Below, piece after piece: positions 40,397 to 52,029 of a DNA stretch of 64,000 bases. Numbering within the stretch: position 1 is the stretch's first letter; each line of letters begins with the position of its first letter. The DNA lies in assembly GCA_050084515.1 (NCBI GenBank), contig CM114271.1, positions 9,548,001-9,612,000 on the forward strand, written 5' to 3'. This stretch comes from Blasia pusilla. Lineage: Eukaryota > Marchantiophyta > Marchantiopsida > Blasiales. Below the pieces are notes generated by a model, which was not told the DNA's origin, did not search any database, and saw nothing but the letters and a program-made list of their open reading frames with translations. The position numbers were made by a program, and so were the translations under genes.

Positions 40397-41875
40397 TCAA
40401 GGTGCTTGCATAAAGTGGCTCACTAGGCCAACAACATAGCTCAAATCTGGTCTGGTTATAGTTAGATAGATCAAACTTCCAACCATGCGCCGGTACATAT
40501 TAGAATTTGCAAGCAGCTCTTCTTCATCCACTCTTAGCTTCACGCTCTGGTCCAACAGTGTAGAGATTGGCTTACAAGCCGTCATACCATATTTTGAAAG
40601 CATATGAAGAGCATATTTTCATTGTAGTAACCACATGCTCTCTCCAACCTTGATAAACTCAATACCAAGGAAGTACTCGAGTTCTCCCAAGTCCTTCATA
40701 TCAAATTTTGCTTGTAACTTAAGCTTGACTTGTTGTACCATTTCTTCAGTATTCCCAGTAATCAAGAGATCATCAACATACAACACAATGAGAACTGTAC
40801 GATCTTGTCCTCTCAAGATATATAACGAGGAGTCAGAATCATATACCCTAAAATCCAACTCTTGTAGGACGTATGTAATCTTGCCATACCAAGCTCTTGG
40901 AGCTTGTTTGAGCCCGTATAGAGCTTTCTTCAACCTACGTACGCAAAATGGAAACTTGGGATGCTCGTATCGAGATGGTTATGTCAAATATACCTCCTCG
41001 TATAGATCTCCATTCAAGAAGGCATTCTTGACGTCCATTTGATGTAATCTCCACTTCTTACGTACTGCAACTGCAACCATTATTCTTGTAGTCGCTATCT
41101 TTACAACACGGTTAAATGTTTCCTCATAATCGATACCATATTGTTGTGCATAGCCCTTAGCCACCAATTTGTTAATTCTACCATCTTGATTGCGCTTGAT
41201 TTTATAAACCCATTTGCTACCAATAGCTTCCTTACCGTAAGCTATATCAACCAGCTCCCATGTTTGTTGATGTCTTAATACAACAAGCTCTTCCTCCATA
41301 GCTTCAATCCATTCGGCTTTCCTTGCAGCTTCTTCCAAATAACTCGGCTCTTTCTCTTGAAGGATAGTCATCATATATGCATGATGTGTGGCAAGGAAAC
41401 CTTCATTTATGAATCTATGAACTGGATGTGTAACTCTACTTGATCTACGAAGTTGTTGTTCAGACGTAGATGCCTCTAACACCTGACTCGAGCTTTGACT
41501 AATGTCAACAGACTGAATATGTACTCTTCCCGTCCATGGACTCATAGATTTAACTGATGAATCTAGGACCTCTCCTAATTCTGCACTAGTACTTGGGGAA
41601 GTTGAAGACAATATCTGTTGGTTTAAAGTCATATTCTTCCCCTCAACAGACAAGTTTAGAGGTGGAATAGGCTCAAATGGAGCATACCATGACTTTAGCT
41701 CATCAAAGACAACATCCCGACTAATAATAAGGTGCCTAGAGAATGGACTGTAGCACTTATACCCCTTAGTTCCATCAGCATAGCCAATGAAGATACATCT
41801 TTCAGACTTGGGGTCTAATTTCTTACGTCTCTCAGAAGGAACATGAGCATAACAAATACAACCAAATACTTTCAA
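40397..41875 (-). pseudogene. Copia B integrase C-terminus and reverse transcriptase
   Basis: 41875 down: MKVFGCICYAHVPSERRKKL and CIFIGYADGTKGYKC (integrase C-terminal region), a Ser-rich linker, then RT: WIEAMEEELVVLRHQQTWEL, GSKWVYKIKRNQDGRINK, MDVKNAFLNGDLYEEVY, KALYGLKQAPRAWY, LYVDDLLITGN (catalytic YVDD, about 40745-40770) and MVGSLIYLTITRPDLSYVVG. Stops at about 40976-40935 and 40617 break the frame. Confidence 0.9.
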
Positions 41876-42088
41876 GAAGGAAAAATCAGGTTTACTTCTT
41901 GTGAAGACTTCGAATGGAGTTTTATCATGAACTCATACTGTTGGAGTTTGGTTGATTAAGAAGACTGCAAATGCTACAGCCTCTGCCCAATACACCTTAG
42001 GCATGTTCTTCTCATTCAGCATAGCTCGTGTCAACGTCAAGTGACTTGCTTTGTAATGGCAAGTCACTTGACGTTGGATGTCATTTTG

Positions 42089-42163
42089 TCATAAATAGTC
42101 ATCAAACTCTGTTGAAAGATACTCTCCTCCTCCATCACAACGCAATTTCAGAATGTGTTGTCC
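42089..42163 (-). pseudogene. Copia B integrase core, distal piece
   Basis: HILKLRCDGGGEYLSTEFDDYL contains the second catalytic Asp (D-x-G-G-E-Y). The rest of the core is beyond the MULE insertion, from 42876 up. Confidence 0.75.
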
Positions 42164-42173
42164 AGTCTGCTTC

Positions 42174-42865
42174 GAGGGCTGGTATTCTGGCAGGAGAGAG
42201 GAAGAGAGGAGAGGAGAGGAAGAGAGGAGAGTCTCTCTTAAAAAAAAGGCACAGAAGGGAAAAAAAATTGAAACTCTCTTCAAAAAATATGAAGATTATG
42301 GATAATAAGTGAGTAATTTTTTTGGAGATTTTTTTTGAAGAGAGGTTACTTAGTGCAACCCGTCGAAATCCGACGGGTTATAATTTTTTGGTTTTTTTTT
42401 TTTTTGGTTAAGGGAAAATTTTCAATTTTTTGGGGTTTTTTTAACATTTGCAACCCGTCGGAGTCCGACGGGTTGCTTTCTAGGCATCATGGCGACCTGT
42501 CAAACTCCGATGGGTTGCTTTTTGGCCTCAAAAGCAACCCGTCAAAGTCCGACAGGTTGCAAACGTTAAAAAAACCCAAAAAAAGAAAAAATTTCCTTAA
42601 CCATAAAAAAAAAACCAAAAAAAGTTGCAACCCGTCGGATTTCTGACAGATTGAAAAGGTTAAAAAAAATCTTCTTCTTCTTTTCAATATTTTTTTGAAA
42701 AAATTTGCCTTTTCAACTTGTCAAAACTTTTCTCTCTCCAACCAGTCGGAAACTCTCTTCAACTTGTCGAAAACTCTCTTCAAACCAAAATAGCCATGCG
42801 GGTTGCCAATATCTTCCTCTCTCCTCTTTCCTCTCTTCTCTCTTCCTCTCCTCTTACCGCTCCTT
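42174..42865. mobile_element. Non-autonomous MULE-like element (692 bp) with foldback interior
   Basis: Flanked by a 10-bp duplication AGTCTGCTTC (42164-42173 and 42866-42875), the size expected of MULEs. Termini GAGGGCTGGTATTCTGGC and, from the other side, AAGGAGCGGTAAGAGG match those of the large element at 16101-37279. The interior (about 42354-42655) is a long imperfect inverted repeat with five palindromes, including the perfect 42450-42476. No coding capacity. Probably mobilised in trans by the family's transposase. Confidence 0.85.
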
Positions 42866-42875
42866 AGTCTGCTTC

Positions 42876-43400
42876 TCTACTAGAACTCTGAATGTTTGGA
42901 ACATTGAGAATACCTCTGACTTGGCTTTCAGAAAGTATACCCATATATACCTAGAGAAGTCATCAATAAATGAAACAAAGTACTAGAAACCACTAAGGCT
43001 AAGTTGTGATGTTGTCCACACATCAGTGTGGATCAACTCCAATATCTTGGATGTTCTTCTACCTTGCTTTGGAAAAGGAAATCTAGCTTGTTTTCCAAAT
43101 TAGCAAGCAGGACATACCTTTAACGTAGCAGATATCGCTAATTTAGGGAGTCCTATTACTATATTAGATGATGAAAGACTCTATAATCTTTGAAGATTCA
43201 TATGTCCAATTATTTTATGCCCCATATTTAGATCTGTGACTTGTTGGCCGATTTGACCATACATTGCTGTTTGAATCTCTCGCATTGAAACATCTAATTT
43301 GAACATTCTGCCACATCTAGTTCCTTTGGCTATCGTAGTCTGGTCATCCATTGTTTCAATGAAACAACCATTTGCATTAAACTTCACTTGATAACCCTGT
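42876..43400 (-). pseudogene. Copia B GAG-pre-integrase and integrase core, proximal piece
   Basis: 43387-43181 holds KFNANGCFIETMDDQT and HKIIGHMNLQRL (HHCC finger start). Below it, CPACxFGKQARFPFPK, LIHTDVW (first catalytic Asp) and [20 protein letters not shown] read in the minus-strand frames down to the MULE insertion. Confidence 0.8.
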
Positions 43401-43408
43401 TCTACTAT

Positions 43409-43744
43409 CTATCCTAGAGAGATCATATTTCTTGCAATGGTAGGAACATAAAGAACATTTCCAAGAGCACAAAGACCATCTGATGCTATTGGAACTTTAG
43501 CAGTATGGGTGATATGATGTTGAATGTCATCTCTTGTGAGCACAATTGCACGATCTTTCACCGGCTTCAAACTACTGAACCATTTAGCTTGTGAGGTCAT
43601 GTGATTTGATGCACCAGAGTCAATGTACCAATCTCTTGTCGAGTCTTTCTTGACGATTGCTCCCATATGATGAGTCATGACCAAGAGATGCTTTGTATGT
43701 GAATGTTGTTGTTCTTGGTACTGCTCTTGGTGTTGTTGCTCCAC
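43409..43744 (-). pseudogene. Copia B protease
   Basis: WYIDSGASNHMTSQAKWF holds the intact D-S-G-A catalytic loop; LGNVLYVPTIARNMISLG is the usual C-terminal strand. The Gln-rich start links to Gag. Confidence 0.88.
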
Positions 43745-43765
43745 ATAGTTTTGTTGTTGTAAGGC

Positions 43766-44647
43766 TCATATTCTCATATCTGCCTTCTTCTTGAAGCAAA
43801 ACTTTGCATAGTGACCCTTTATCTCACAGTAATTGCAAGATCCAAGGACCCTCTGCTGTTGACCTCGACCCCAACGATTTCCACCATCACCATCTTGTGA
43901 TTGTGTCTGGTAATGGTTTGTAGTTGATTGAGTGACATTATATTGAGTGCCTCTTCCTCCGTATTCTTGACATCCACCACGACCACGGAAGTTTCTGCCA
44001 TGATCCTTGCCTCTGTTTGATCCATAACCTGCAAATAGCGCACTCTCTTGTAGACTAGACGAGCTACTGCTGCCTACAAGGCGCATCTCTTCACTCATCA
44101 ACAAAGGAACTAACTCTTGAAAGGTTGGATACTTCTCTCTCATAGAGATAGAGGTCTCAAAGGACTTGTAATCCCTTAGATGGCCTTGAAGAGTGAATAA
44201 ATTCATATGGTCATCTTCTATTCTCACTCCAATGTTATTCAACTATTCAACAATATGTTTGATACTCAAAATATAATCATTGATGCTCTACGATCCTTTC
44301 CTCACTTTGTTCAATTGTTGTTTCAACTCAAGCTTTATGGCCTTTATAGATGTCTGGAATAGCTTTTCCAATGTATCACAGGCTTCCTTCGGACTATCAA
44401 CATCTTGGATGTGACCTATCATTGGCAAACAGATCGCTATTGAAATGTAGTGGATTACTTGCCTTGCGCGTTTGTTCCAAGCGTAAACATTCAAGTTTGT
44501 TGAGTCACGTTTTGGCTTGGCCTCATCACCTGTGACAAGCTCTCATAGTTCTTGACCCATAAGAAATTTTTTCATGCAAAACTTCCAGACATTGTAATTC
44601 CGCTCGTCTAGATTCTCGCATGTGATTGCTGTTGAGGAATACTCCAT
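43766..44647 (-). pseudogene. Copia B Gag
   Basis: Starts at an ATG at 44647 (MEYSSTAITCENLDERNY), then VWKFCMKKFLMG, a stop near 44545, KPKRDSTNLNVYAWNKRAR, ETSISMREKYPTFQELV, a Gly/Arg/Gln-rich region and the knuckle CNYCEIKGHYAKFC. Stops near 44285 and 44240. Confidence 0.85.
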
Positions 44648-45150
44648 GATAAACGATTTCACTCACGAAAATGTAATTTCAGGCTTTCTACTGCTTCAAT
44701 TGAAGCATAGACCACTCCTACACAGAAATCGATCTGAAATTTGCCAAAATTGATCAATTGTATGAATGAACTAGTTGAAATTGGCATATAGAGAGCAAAC
44801 TGCACAACTTTTCTTCACTAATTGCACTTTCCTACACTGAAATTGCTACTGCAAGAGCTTAGAGTGTCAGAATCAAGCAATTTTGGCTTCGTTTGAAAGC
44901 TCTCAACAAGCTCTATAAGACAGCTAGGATAAGATTTTGGTATTGCTCTAGAACAAGCAGACCCATAAAGCTGAATCGACCGGGAAAGCCCTAAAAAATG
45001 CCTCCAAAGTTTTATCACCGTTAAAGCTCCACCTGAAATCTGCACCCACTTAGCTCTGAATAAAATTTCCTTAACCAAACTTAAATTGTGCCTTCTCTTG
45101 CCTCTCTTCTCTCTTCAAACATCAAGAATTTCAAGTGATGTTCTCCTCCC
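44648..45150 (-). other. Copia B leader
   Basis: About 500 bp between primer site and Gag start; no gene seen. Confidence 0.5.
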
Positions 45151-45162
45151 GCTCTGATACCA
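45151..45162 (-). other. Primer-binding site of copia B
   Basis: Minus-strand TGGTATCAGAGC, immediately adjacent to the 5' LTR. Confidence 0.95.
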
Positions 45163-45474
45163 TGTGGAAAACTGCTAAACAAGCATAATTGGTAGAAAAC
45201 GGCTCTCACACACACATACCACCATGGAGAACAAAATTTGCAATGAGAGAATGAGTGGAGGCTGGTCCTCTTCTCAATTCTATAGGATATGTACAAGCAA
45301 CCCTAACCCTATCTTTAACCATAGTCTCGAGTTAGACTAATTGTGATTAACTAACCCTAGTTAAGATAATCGTGCTTAACTGACTTACCAAGATTAAACT
45401 TCCCTACTTTGTGTGAGTGCCAAATATATCAGTTTAGATGTCTCATGAGCTTGACCATAACTCAATTTTCAATA
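45163..45474 (-). repeat. 5' LTR of copia B
   Basis: 312 bp partner of 39517-39831, with about twenty differences by eye. Both LTRs start TATTGA on the element strand. Confidence 0.9.
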
Positions 45475-45479
45475 AGCTT

Positions 45480-46366
45480 TCCCTTACTAAGTCAGATGCA
45501 GAAATCTGGCATGATTGTTGATTTACCAACAATTTATGGAGTGTCGGATACATGTAAAGCTTGTATGATGGGCAAGCAACACCGACAACCATTTCCACAA
45601 GAGTTCAACAATAGAGCAAAGGCTCCTCTAGAGCTGATTCATGCTGACCTCTATGGTAAAATGAGAATAGTGGCATTAGGTGGTTCTTCCTACTTCTTTT
45701 TAGTTGTCGACGATTATAGTAGGAAAATGTGGGTGTATTTCCTTCGTGATAAGGCAAGTGCTTTTGGAAAATGTAAAGTATGGCACAAGCTAGTTGAGAA
45801 TGAGATAGGAAAGAAGGTACAAAAGCTTTGCACCGATCGAGGAGGATAATTATTATCAACAAAATTCAACAAATATTTGGGGGAGCATGGAATTAAGCAA
45901 TAGTTAACCACGCCACATACACCATAACAAAATGGAGTTGTTGAGCGTCAAAACCGTACAGTGGTGAAGATGGCAAGATGTATGATGAAAGCAAAAGGTT
46001 TGACAGAAGGATTTTGGGTCAAGTCGTTACATTATCTGCCGTTTACATTCTAAATAGAAGTGCTACCAAGTCAGTGCAAGGCATGACTCCTCATCAATGA
46101 TACTCAGATAAGGTACCATCAGTCCAACATTTCAGGATTTTTGGTAGTGAGTGTTGTACATAATCCTGAAGCATCTAGGACCAAGCTGGAGTCCAAGAGC
46201 AGGAAGTGCATTTTTATGGGATACAGTGATGAGTCTAAAGCTTATCCCCTATGGTGTCCTGAGGCAAAGAAGATGCTTGTGAGTCGTGATGTGGTGTTCC
46301 AGGAACAGCCTCGTCAAGTGGCAGATATCAGTGGTCCGCTACATTATCATCAAACAAAGAGATAGC
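45480..46366 (+). pseudogene. Copia A integrase
   Basis: Resumes after the AGCTT duplication. CKACMMGKQHRQPF (zinc finger), LIHADLYGKM (first Asp), VVDDYSRKMWVYFL, then LCTDRGG followed by TAA where Glu of the D-x-GGE motif is expected, and after frame changes NGVVERQNRTVV (catalytic Glu). KCIFMGYSDESKAYPLW marks the C-terminal region. Confidence 0.88.
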
Positions 46367-46385
46367 CCACCAGAGCACACCACCA

Positions 46386-47558
46386 ATGTTTACACCAGAT
46401 CATCAAGAAGAAGAATTTGGTGATGATTACAAAGAGCAGCGTGCACTTCCACTACGGTCGTCATACCCTAAGTGGATAAAGCAGCTCTTGGATGGTAAGG
46501 ATCCACCATCAACTGATGAAGTTGTTACACATCCAAGAAGGTCTAAGAGACTAGAGGAGCATAATAGAGCTTCCGCATATCTCGTCAACATGGCCTTGAT
46601 GACAGAGGTCTTGAAGGTGGAAGAGCCATCATGCTTGGATGAGGCCCTTGCTCATCCTCAATGGAGAGAGGCCATGCAGATGGAGATGGATGCTATTAAG
46701 AGAAATGAAACTTGGACTTTGGTTGAGAACCCAAAGGACAGGAAGATAATATGCACCAAGTGGGTATACAAGACCAAGTACAAGTCGGACGACACATTGG
46801 ATAAATTCAAAGCGAGGTTGGTTGCACAAGGATGCTCACAAATTGAAGGTTTTGACTACTATGAGACTTTGGTTCCTACTGCAAGGATGACAACCATTCG
46901 AATTGTTCTAGCGGTTGCAAGAACAAGACGTTGGCATGTATACCAATATGATATGAAGTCTGCCTTTCTGAACAGGAGTCTCAAGGAGGAGGTATATATA
47001 TCTCAACCACCAGGTTTTGAGACACACGGATTAGAAGAGAAAGTGTGTTTACTTCATCGAGCATTGTATGGGTTGAAGCAAGCCCCAAGGGTATGGTATA
47101 AAAAACTAGATACATTCTTCCGAGAGAAGGATCTCATCAAGAGTCCGTCAGAAGCAAATTTGTATGTGTTTTTCGAAGATGGGATATATATGTTGATAGT
47201 CCTGTATGTGGATGATCTGATCATCACAGGAGACCACAATAAGAAAATAGAGGAAATGAAGGGAGTGTTGAAATCTGAGTCTGAAATGTCAGATTTAGGT
47301 CTTTTGCACTACTTTATAAGGCTGGAGATTTGGCAACAGTCAGATTCTATTTTTCTCTCTCAACAAAGTATGCTAGAGAAATCTTGAAGGCATTCAGGAT
47401 GACCGAGTGTAAGGAAGTGGTCTTGCCAATGGAGGTAGAGTTGAAACTCTCGATGGAGGATGTTTCACCATTGGTAGATGAAAAGTTGTACAAAAAGCTT
47501 GTAGGCAGTTTGTTATTTTTGTGTAACACTAGACCAGACATTAGCTTCGTTGTGGGAG
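46386..47558 (+). pseudogene. Copia A reverse transcriptase
   Basis: WREAMQMEMDAIKRNETWTL, CTKWVYKTKYKSDDTLDKF, YQYDMKSAFLNRSLKEEVY, RALYGLKQAPRVWYKKL, LYVDDLIITGD (catalytic YVDD) and, after a one-base frameshift near 47345, LVGSLLFLCNTRPDISFVVG. The frame is cut by the solo LTR and continues at 48713. Confidence 0.92.
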
Positions 47559-48707
47559 TGTGATACCCACAATTTTGTAATCTTGAAGAATATATCTTTT
47601 TATTCAACGAATACTCTTGTATATTATGATTTTGATTATGATTATCTATTATTATGAAGAAGAATAAGTGAATCACCAAGCTCCGAAGACAAGGCAGAGA
47701 GATAAAGATCAAGGATTTGCCTTAGAGGAGAATCAAAAGCTGTAAAGAAGTATAAAGGATCAACGCGAAGCTCAACGAAGCTCTATATACAAAGTACCTT
47801 GCTCTTGAACGAAGCACGAAGAACAAAGAGCGAAGCACGAAGCACGAAGAACAAAGAAGAACTTCGTCCGCCGGAAATTTAGCACAGCGAAGCTCAGCAT
47901 GATTGGGATTCGAAACGACACATAGTTTACAGAATGAGACTAGGAAAGGGCGCGACCCTTTATATCAAATTGATAGTTAGGACGGTTTTGTACCGCTGGA
48001 TTCATAGGGATCGAGGAAAAGCTAAGAGAACCATAGATCTAGGTAATTCTGAGATATTGAAAAGACACACCCTTCATCAAGAACGCCGGATCATAGAAAC
48101 GATCCTACTCGAGAATATTTAAGAAACAGATGAAGCTATTAGCATCATTCGCTCATGAAGTCCTTATCTTTGTCAGAGGAATGGTCCGAGCAAGAGAGTT
48201 GTACCCTCTCGAGCTTGTAGATACTTTGAAGTCTTCCAATTCTTGATGGAGTAGTAAAGCATTCATTCATTCATTCGATGTCCGATGCTTATGTCGAACA
48301 TTCTTTTGGGTCGCTAAGTGAAGAGTGAATCAAGCGAACCTTTCTCATCAATGGAATAATCAATATAAAGTTGTATGAAATCTGTTTGACAGAGTAACAC
48401 CTACGACGGATTGAGTTCCGAAAGTAGGAGAAGCCAGCTTTATTCTTGAGGACTCTGTGAGGTTCCGAAATGTTGAGAAAACAAATTGCCTGAGCGTCCT
48501 TTAAACTCCACTCGAGAGAATTGAAGAAGAAAACCTAGGTACTAAGAAGGATCGGAAGCTGATACTGGAATATTGCATTCGAATTACAAAACCAATTACA
48601 CTTTTACAACATAATCATCACTTTATACTCTCTTTTCATCCAACAATGATCCTCTTGGGGATCGAACTCTACAATTGACTGTAAATAAGAAACACTTAGA
48701 CATTACA
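47559..48707 (+). repeat. Solo Tat-type LTR inside copia A
   Basis: 1149 bp, TGTGATACCC...GACATTACA, flanked by GGGAG (47554-47558 and 48708-48712). It is nearly the same sequence as the LTRs of 2627-12962 in the opposite orientation. The copia frame reads through if the LTR and one duplication are ignored (FVVG-VLSRFSTKP). Internal DNA was lost by LTR recombination. Confidence 0.95.
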
Positions 48708-48712
48708 GGGAG

Positions 48713-49290
48713 TGTTGAGTAGGTTCTCAACAAAGCCTCGTGAGAACCATTGGAAGGCAGGGATGCGTGTATTGAAGTACATAAAAGGCACTATCGAGTA
48801 CATCATCACCTATGGAGCAGGGACGGAAATGACAACTTTTTGTGACTCGGATTGGGCAGGAGATTCAGATTCTCGAAGATCAATTTCGGGTTATTGCTTC
48901 TTGGTAGGATCAGGTGTGGTGTCATGGGTCAGCAAGAAGCAACCTACAGTGGCTCTTTCTTCTACCGAGGCAGAGTTCAAGGCGTCTTGTTATGCTTCTT
49001 GTGAAGCAGTATGGTTGAGATGGATATTGGAGGACATAGGAGAAGCACCTATAAGTGCTACTATAATGTGGTGTGAAAATCAGAGTTGCATTGCCATAGC
49101 ACATAATCGTATGTCTCATGCTCGTACGAAGCACATAGAGATCCAGTATCATTTTTTGGTGAGTTGATCAAGAGAGAGGTTTTGAAGTTAGTCTATTGTC
49201 CAACAGAGGAGAACCGTGCAAACATCTTCACGAAAGGTTTGAGCGGAGATCAGCTTCACCGACATCTAAAGGGTCTTGGCATAGGTCCAA
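48713..49290 (+). pseudogene. Copia A RNase H
   Basis: TTFCDSDWAGDSDSRRSISG, VVSWVSKKQPTVALSSTEAE and HARTKHIEIQYHFLV. After a frameshift near 49160 come VYCPTEENRANIFTKGL and LHRHLKGLGIG. Standard copia RNase H. Confidence 0.9.
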
Positions 49291-49327
49291 GACAATAGTC
49301 CACATGAGAGTGGATATAGAGGGGGGA

Positions 49328-49803
49328 TGTTGGATTCTCAGCATCCACTTCTCTAAGCACTATTAATCTGATCGGCCCCCTTGTATGAGGAGAAGCCTAT
49401 ATTGATGGTTCCGACTTAGATGTCAAAGGAGTCATAGTAATATGAGGTAGGTGGTTTTAGGAGTAGCATTACTAGGATTATCTAACCCTATATTGCATCA
49501 GGGTGCGGGGCATCTTGATGCATCGCGGGGGTCCGGTGGCGTAGCCCTTGGTATACCAAAACGACGCGCAGCCTTCGGCAAAATTTTTCTATTAATAGAA
49601 ATGAAGAAAAATAGGTAAAAACCCTAGTTTCTCGAGTAGTGAAATAGTCGGGAGCCGCAGCGGTAGCCGATTCTCGTATGTCGAGTTATCTCCATGTTCA
49701 GATTCCATCGAAGCTCTTATGTGAGCGCACGGATGGACTGGGCCACTGTGTATCTCTTAGTTTTGTACAGATTTCAGGTATTTTGTCACGTTCTATTTTC
49801 TCA
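49328..49803 (+). repeat. 3' LTR of copia A
   Basis: Begins TGTTGGATTCTCAGCATCC directly after the polypurine tract AGAGGGGGGA (49318-49327) and ends TTTTCTCA before CACAG. Confidence 0.92.
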
Positions 49804-51028
49804 CACAGAGTTATCTGAAAAGAAAGTTAAATGGTGAATAACACGAGTAAACTATGATAGTGTGTTTGAAGTTAGGACAAAGATAGAAATCAAGAATTTC
49901 TCTCAATACCAAGTACCATTGCTTCCTACAAAATATCCTCTCTAGTGGAATAAGAAAGAACTCTCTGGTTAGGACCTCACTAAGCATGAAAGAACCTCTT
50001 AGAGAACTGAGTAGTTGGATGGCTCATCCTATCGTTGAAACTGAATCCATCATGGTAGGTGACTCTCTATCAAACAGATTTGATGCATATATCATATTGA
50101 CTATTCTTTCTTGAATGAGTTCCATCACCAGACTTTCCTCACTTCGCAAACCCGATAGAACTAGGGATAGACACCCCACGTTACGATGAAGAGAAGAGGT
50201 TCCTTTACTCCATCAAAGACAAGAAGTCTACAGTGTAGTTACAAGCTCAAGAGGGTACTCTCTCTTGTTTAGAGCATTCTTACAACATAGTGACGTCTTA
50301 AGAGAATGATGATACGAACTACTCTGGAAGTCTTTAAATACTATCTCAAATAGTAGTAGTTCTTGAGATTTGAAGTGCTTCTTGATAGGTAGGAACCTAT
50401 TGAAATATCTTTAATCTACGTTTTGGTTTACTTTACCTATGATCCCTGTGAATCCACTGGTTCTAACCGTCGTACCCTCTTATCTAACTTGAAACGGTAT
50501 GTCTCTTTGGAGCCTAACTACTCTAATGGCGTGCCTCTTGAAATCAATGACAATCTTTTCTTTGTTGTGAAGTCCTTTTAGTCCTCGTTACTTCTTTGAC
50601 TGCAAAGTGCTTCCCTCTTTGTCTTTTGTACAAGTGCTTCGTATTTCGGCACAAAGTACTTTGTCATCTTCATATTCTTCTTATTTTGTTACAAAGTACT
50701 TGGCTGTCAAGTGCTTCGCAGTCTTTGCCAATCTTCCTTACAAAGAGAAAAAGGTCTTCGTTCTTTTTCTTGTTACTCCTCTTTTCCATTTTCTACTCCT
50801 CCAAGGCAAGTCCTTGATCTTTCAATCTCACTGCCCTCTCCAAGGAGCTTTCCACCAATCCTTAAAAGTCCTCACTACTCAATTGCTCTAAGATCTTGAC
50901 AAAGAACTTTCTTATATACAATCTTTGCTACAACTGTAGTCTTCAATCTTCATTCTTGAAGACTTCTGTACACTTTTATACACAAAAATGTTTGAATCTT
51001 AAAAATTCTCAAAATTGGAAGTATCACA
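49804..51028 (-). repeat. Tat-type LTR, right part
   Basis: Diverged LTR sequence collinear with 56240-57468, ending AAGTATCACA. It is the continuation of 37539-37612. No matching target duplication was found around 37539/51028. Confidence 0.75.
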
Positions 51029-51600
51029 CAGATGCAATGGACCTTTTTCCAACCTCATCCAACATCTTAAGACGAAGCTACACTCGAACAATCCAATGAC
51101 CCTCTATGTCGTCGACGCGATAGAACTCTAGCTACTTCTAACTAAGATGTGACAAATTTAAGATTGATGTCAACTTTTATCTAGAGAAGGTGGATGATCT
51201 CAATCCACTATTTTTGTTCAAGTCAAGAAATGGAGTGAAGAGAAACAAAATGTGCATGCCATAGGTGGAGAGGGCAAAGTGAATCGCATAGGCTCTGGAG
51301 GTCATCATGGAAATCATTGCCACAAAAGATGTCCATTGTGGGAATGGAATAGGATGAATATATTGGGTTAGGAATAATACTAGTGTTTTTGGGATGTATG
51401 TTGTACACATATGTTGCTTTTCCACATGTTCTTGCGATGACTTTGTCCAGAGAGAAACAATTGGGAAAAGATATTTCCCTTGTAAGCACATGAACTATGT
51501 TTTGCTGGTAGCTTTGAGAGATTCGGAGCTAGGAGTAAGAATCCACCAACCAATTTCGTCCCTTAAAGAAGTGCGAAGTATCCTAAAGAAGCCATTGTGA
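51029..51600 (+). pseudogene. Second copy of the MULE transposase SWIM exon
   Basis: From about 51150: FKIDVNFYLEKVDDLNPLFLF, YWVRNNT, then CSCDDF...YFPCKHM (SWIM CxC...CxH) and HQPISSLKEVRSILKKPL before the stop. Close to 36423-36824, with several stops. Confidence 0.75.
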
Positions 51601-52029
51601 GGATGCAACATCACGTCTAAGAGTGTAGTTTGGAAATGCCAAATTGTTCACTACGAGCTTGAACTCTTATCAATATGCTTAAATGATATATTTTTTCAAA
51701 ACTTGGATGGAAAAAGTGATTTATTCCACATTTGTGATTCCAATGAATTTTCCAATTTTTAAATTATATGTTGAGAGATTATTGGATATAGGAATTATTC
51801 GAGAAATTGCAACCCGTCGAATTCAGACGGGTTGCCATAATGGAGAAGAGGAAATTGTTTTGGGGAATGACTCAGAACAGAGAACAAAATTATAAAATAC
51901 ATTAAAAAAAAATCAAATTGATGCAATCTGTCAGACATGTTGCCAAGTACCAATATTTGCAACCCGTCGGATTCATATGGATTGCGAGCCGACAGAACCC
52001 AACAGGTAACATATGTGAGTTGGAAAGGA
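51601..52029. repeat. MULE terminal-type sequence with palindromes
   Basis: Follows the SWIM exon as at 36825-37100. Contains the perfect-type palindrome at 51809-51835 (GCAACCCGTCGAA/TTCAGACGGGTTGC) and a partial copy near 51958-51990. Confidence 0.7.

Larger units (their letters stand above)
39517..45474 (-). mobile_element. Copia B: Ty1/copia element nested in copia A
   Basis: LTRs 39517-39831 and 45163-45474, flanked by the target duplication AGCTT (39512-39516 and 45475-45479). Primer site at 45151-45162 directly abuts the 5' LTR. Minus-strand order: Gag (44647 down), protease, integrase, RT, RNase H (to about 39832). Interrupted by a 692-bp MULE (42174-42865). Several stops; probably defective. 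Confidence 0.93.
37613..49803 (+). mobile_element. Copia A: Ty1/copia element with nested insertions
   Basis: LTRs 37613-38088 and 49328-49803 are flanked by the target duplication CACAG (37608-37612 and 49804-49808). Primer site TGGTATCAGAGC is at 38091-38102 and the polypurine tract at 49318-49327. Domains in order: Gag, protease, [copia B insertion 39517-45474], integrase, RT, [solo LTR 47559-48707], RNase H. Removing the two insertions leaves a normal copia length of about 5.1 kb. Many stops; defective. Confidence 0.93.
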
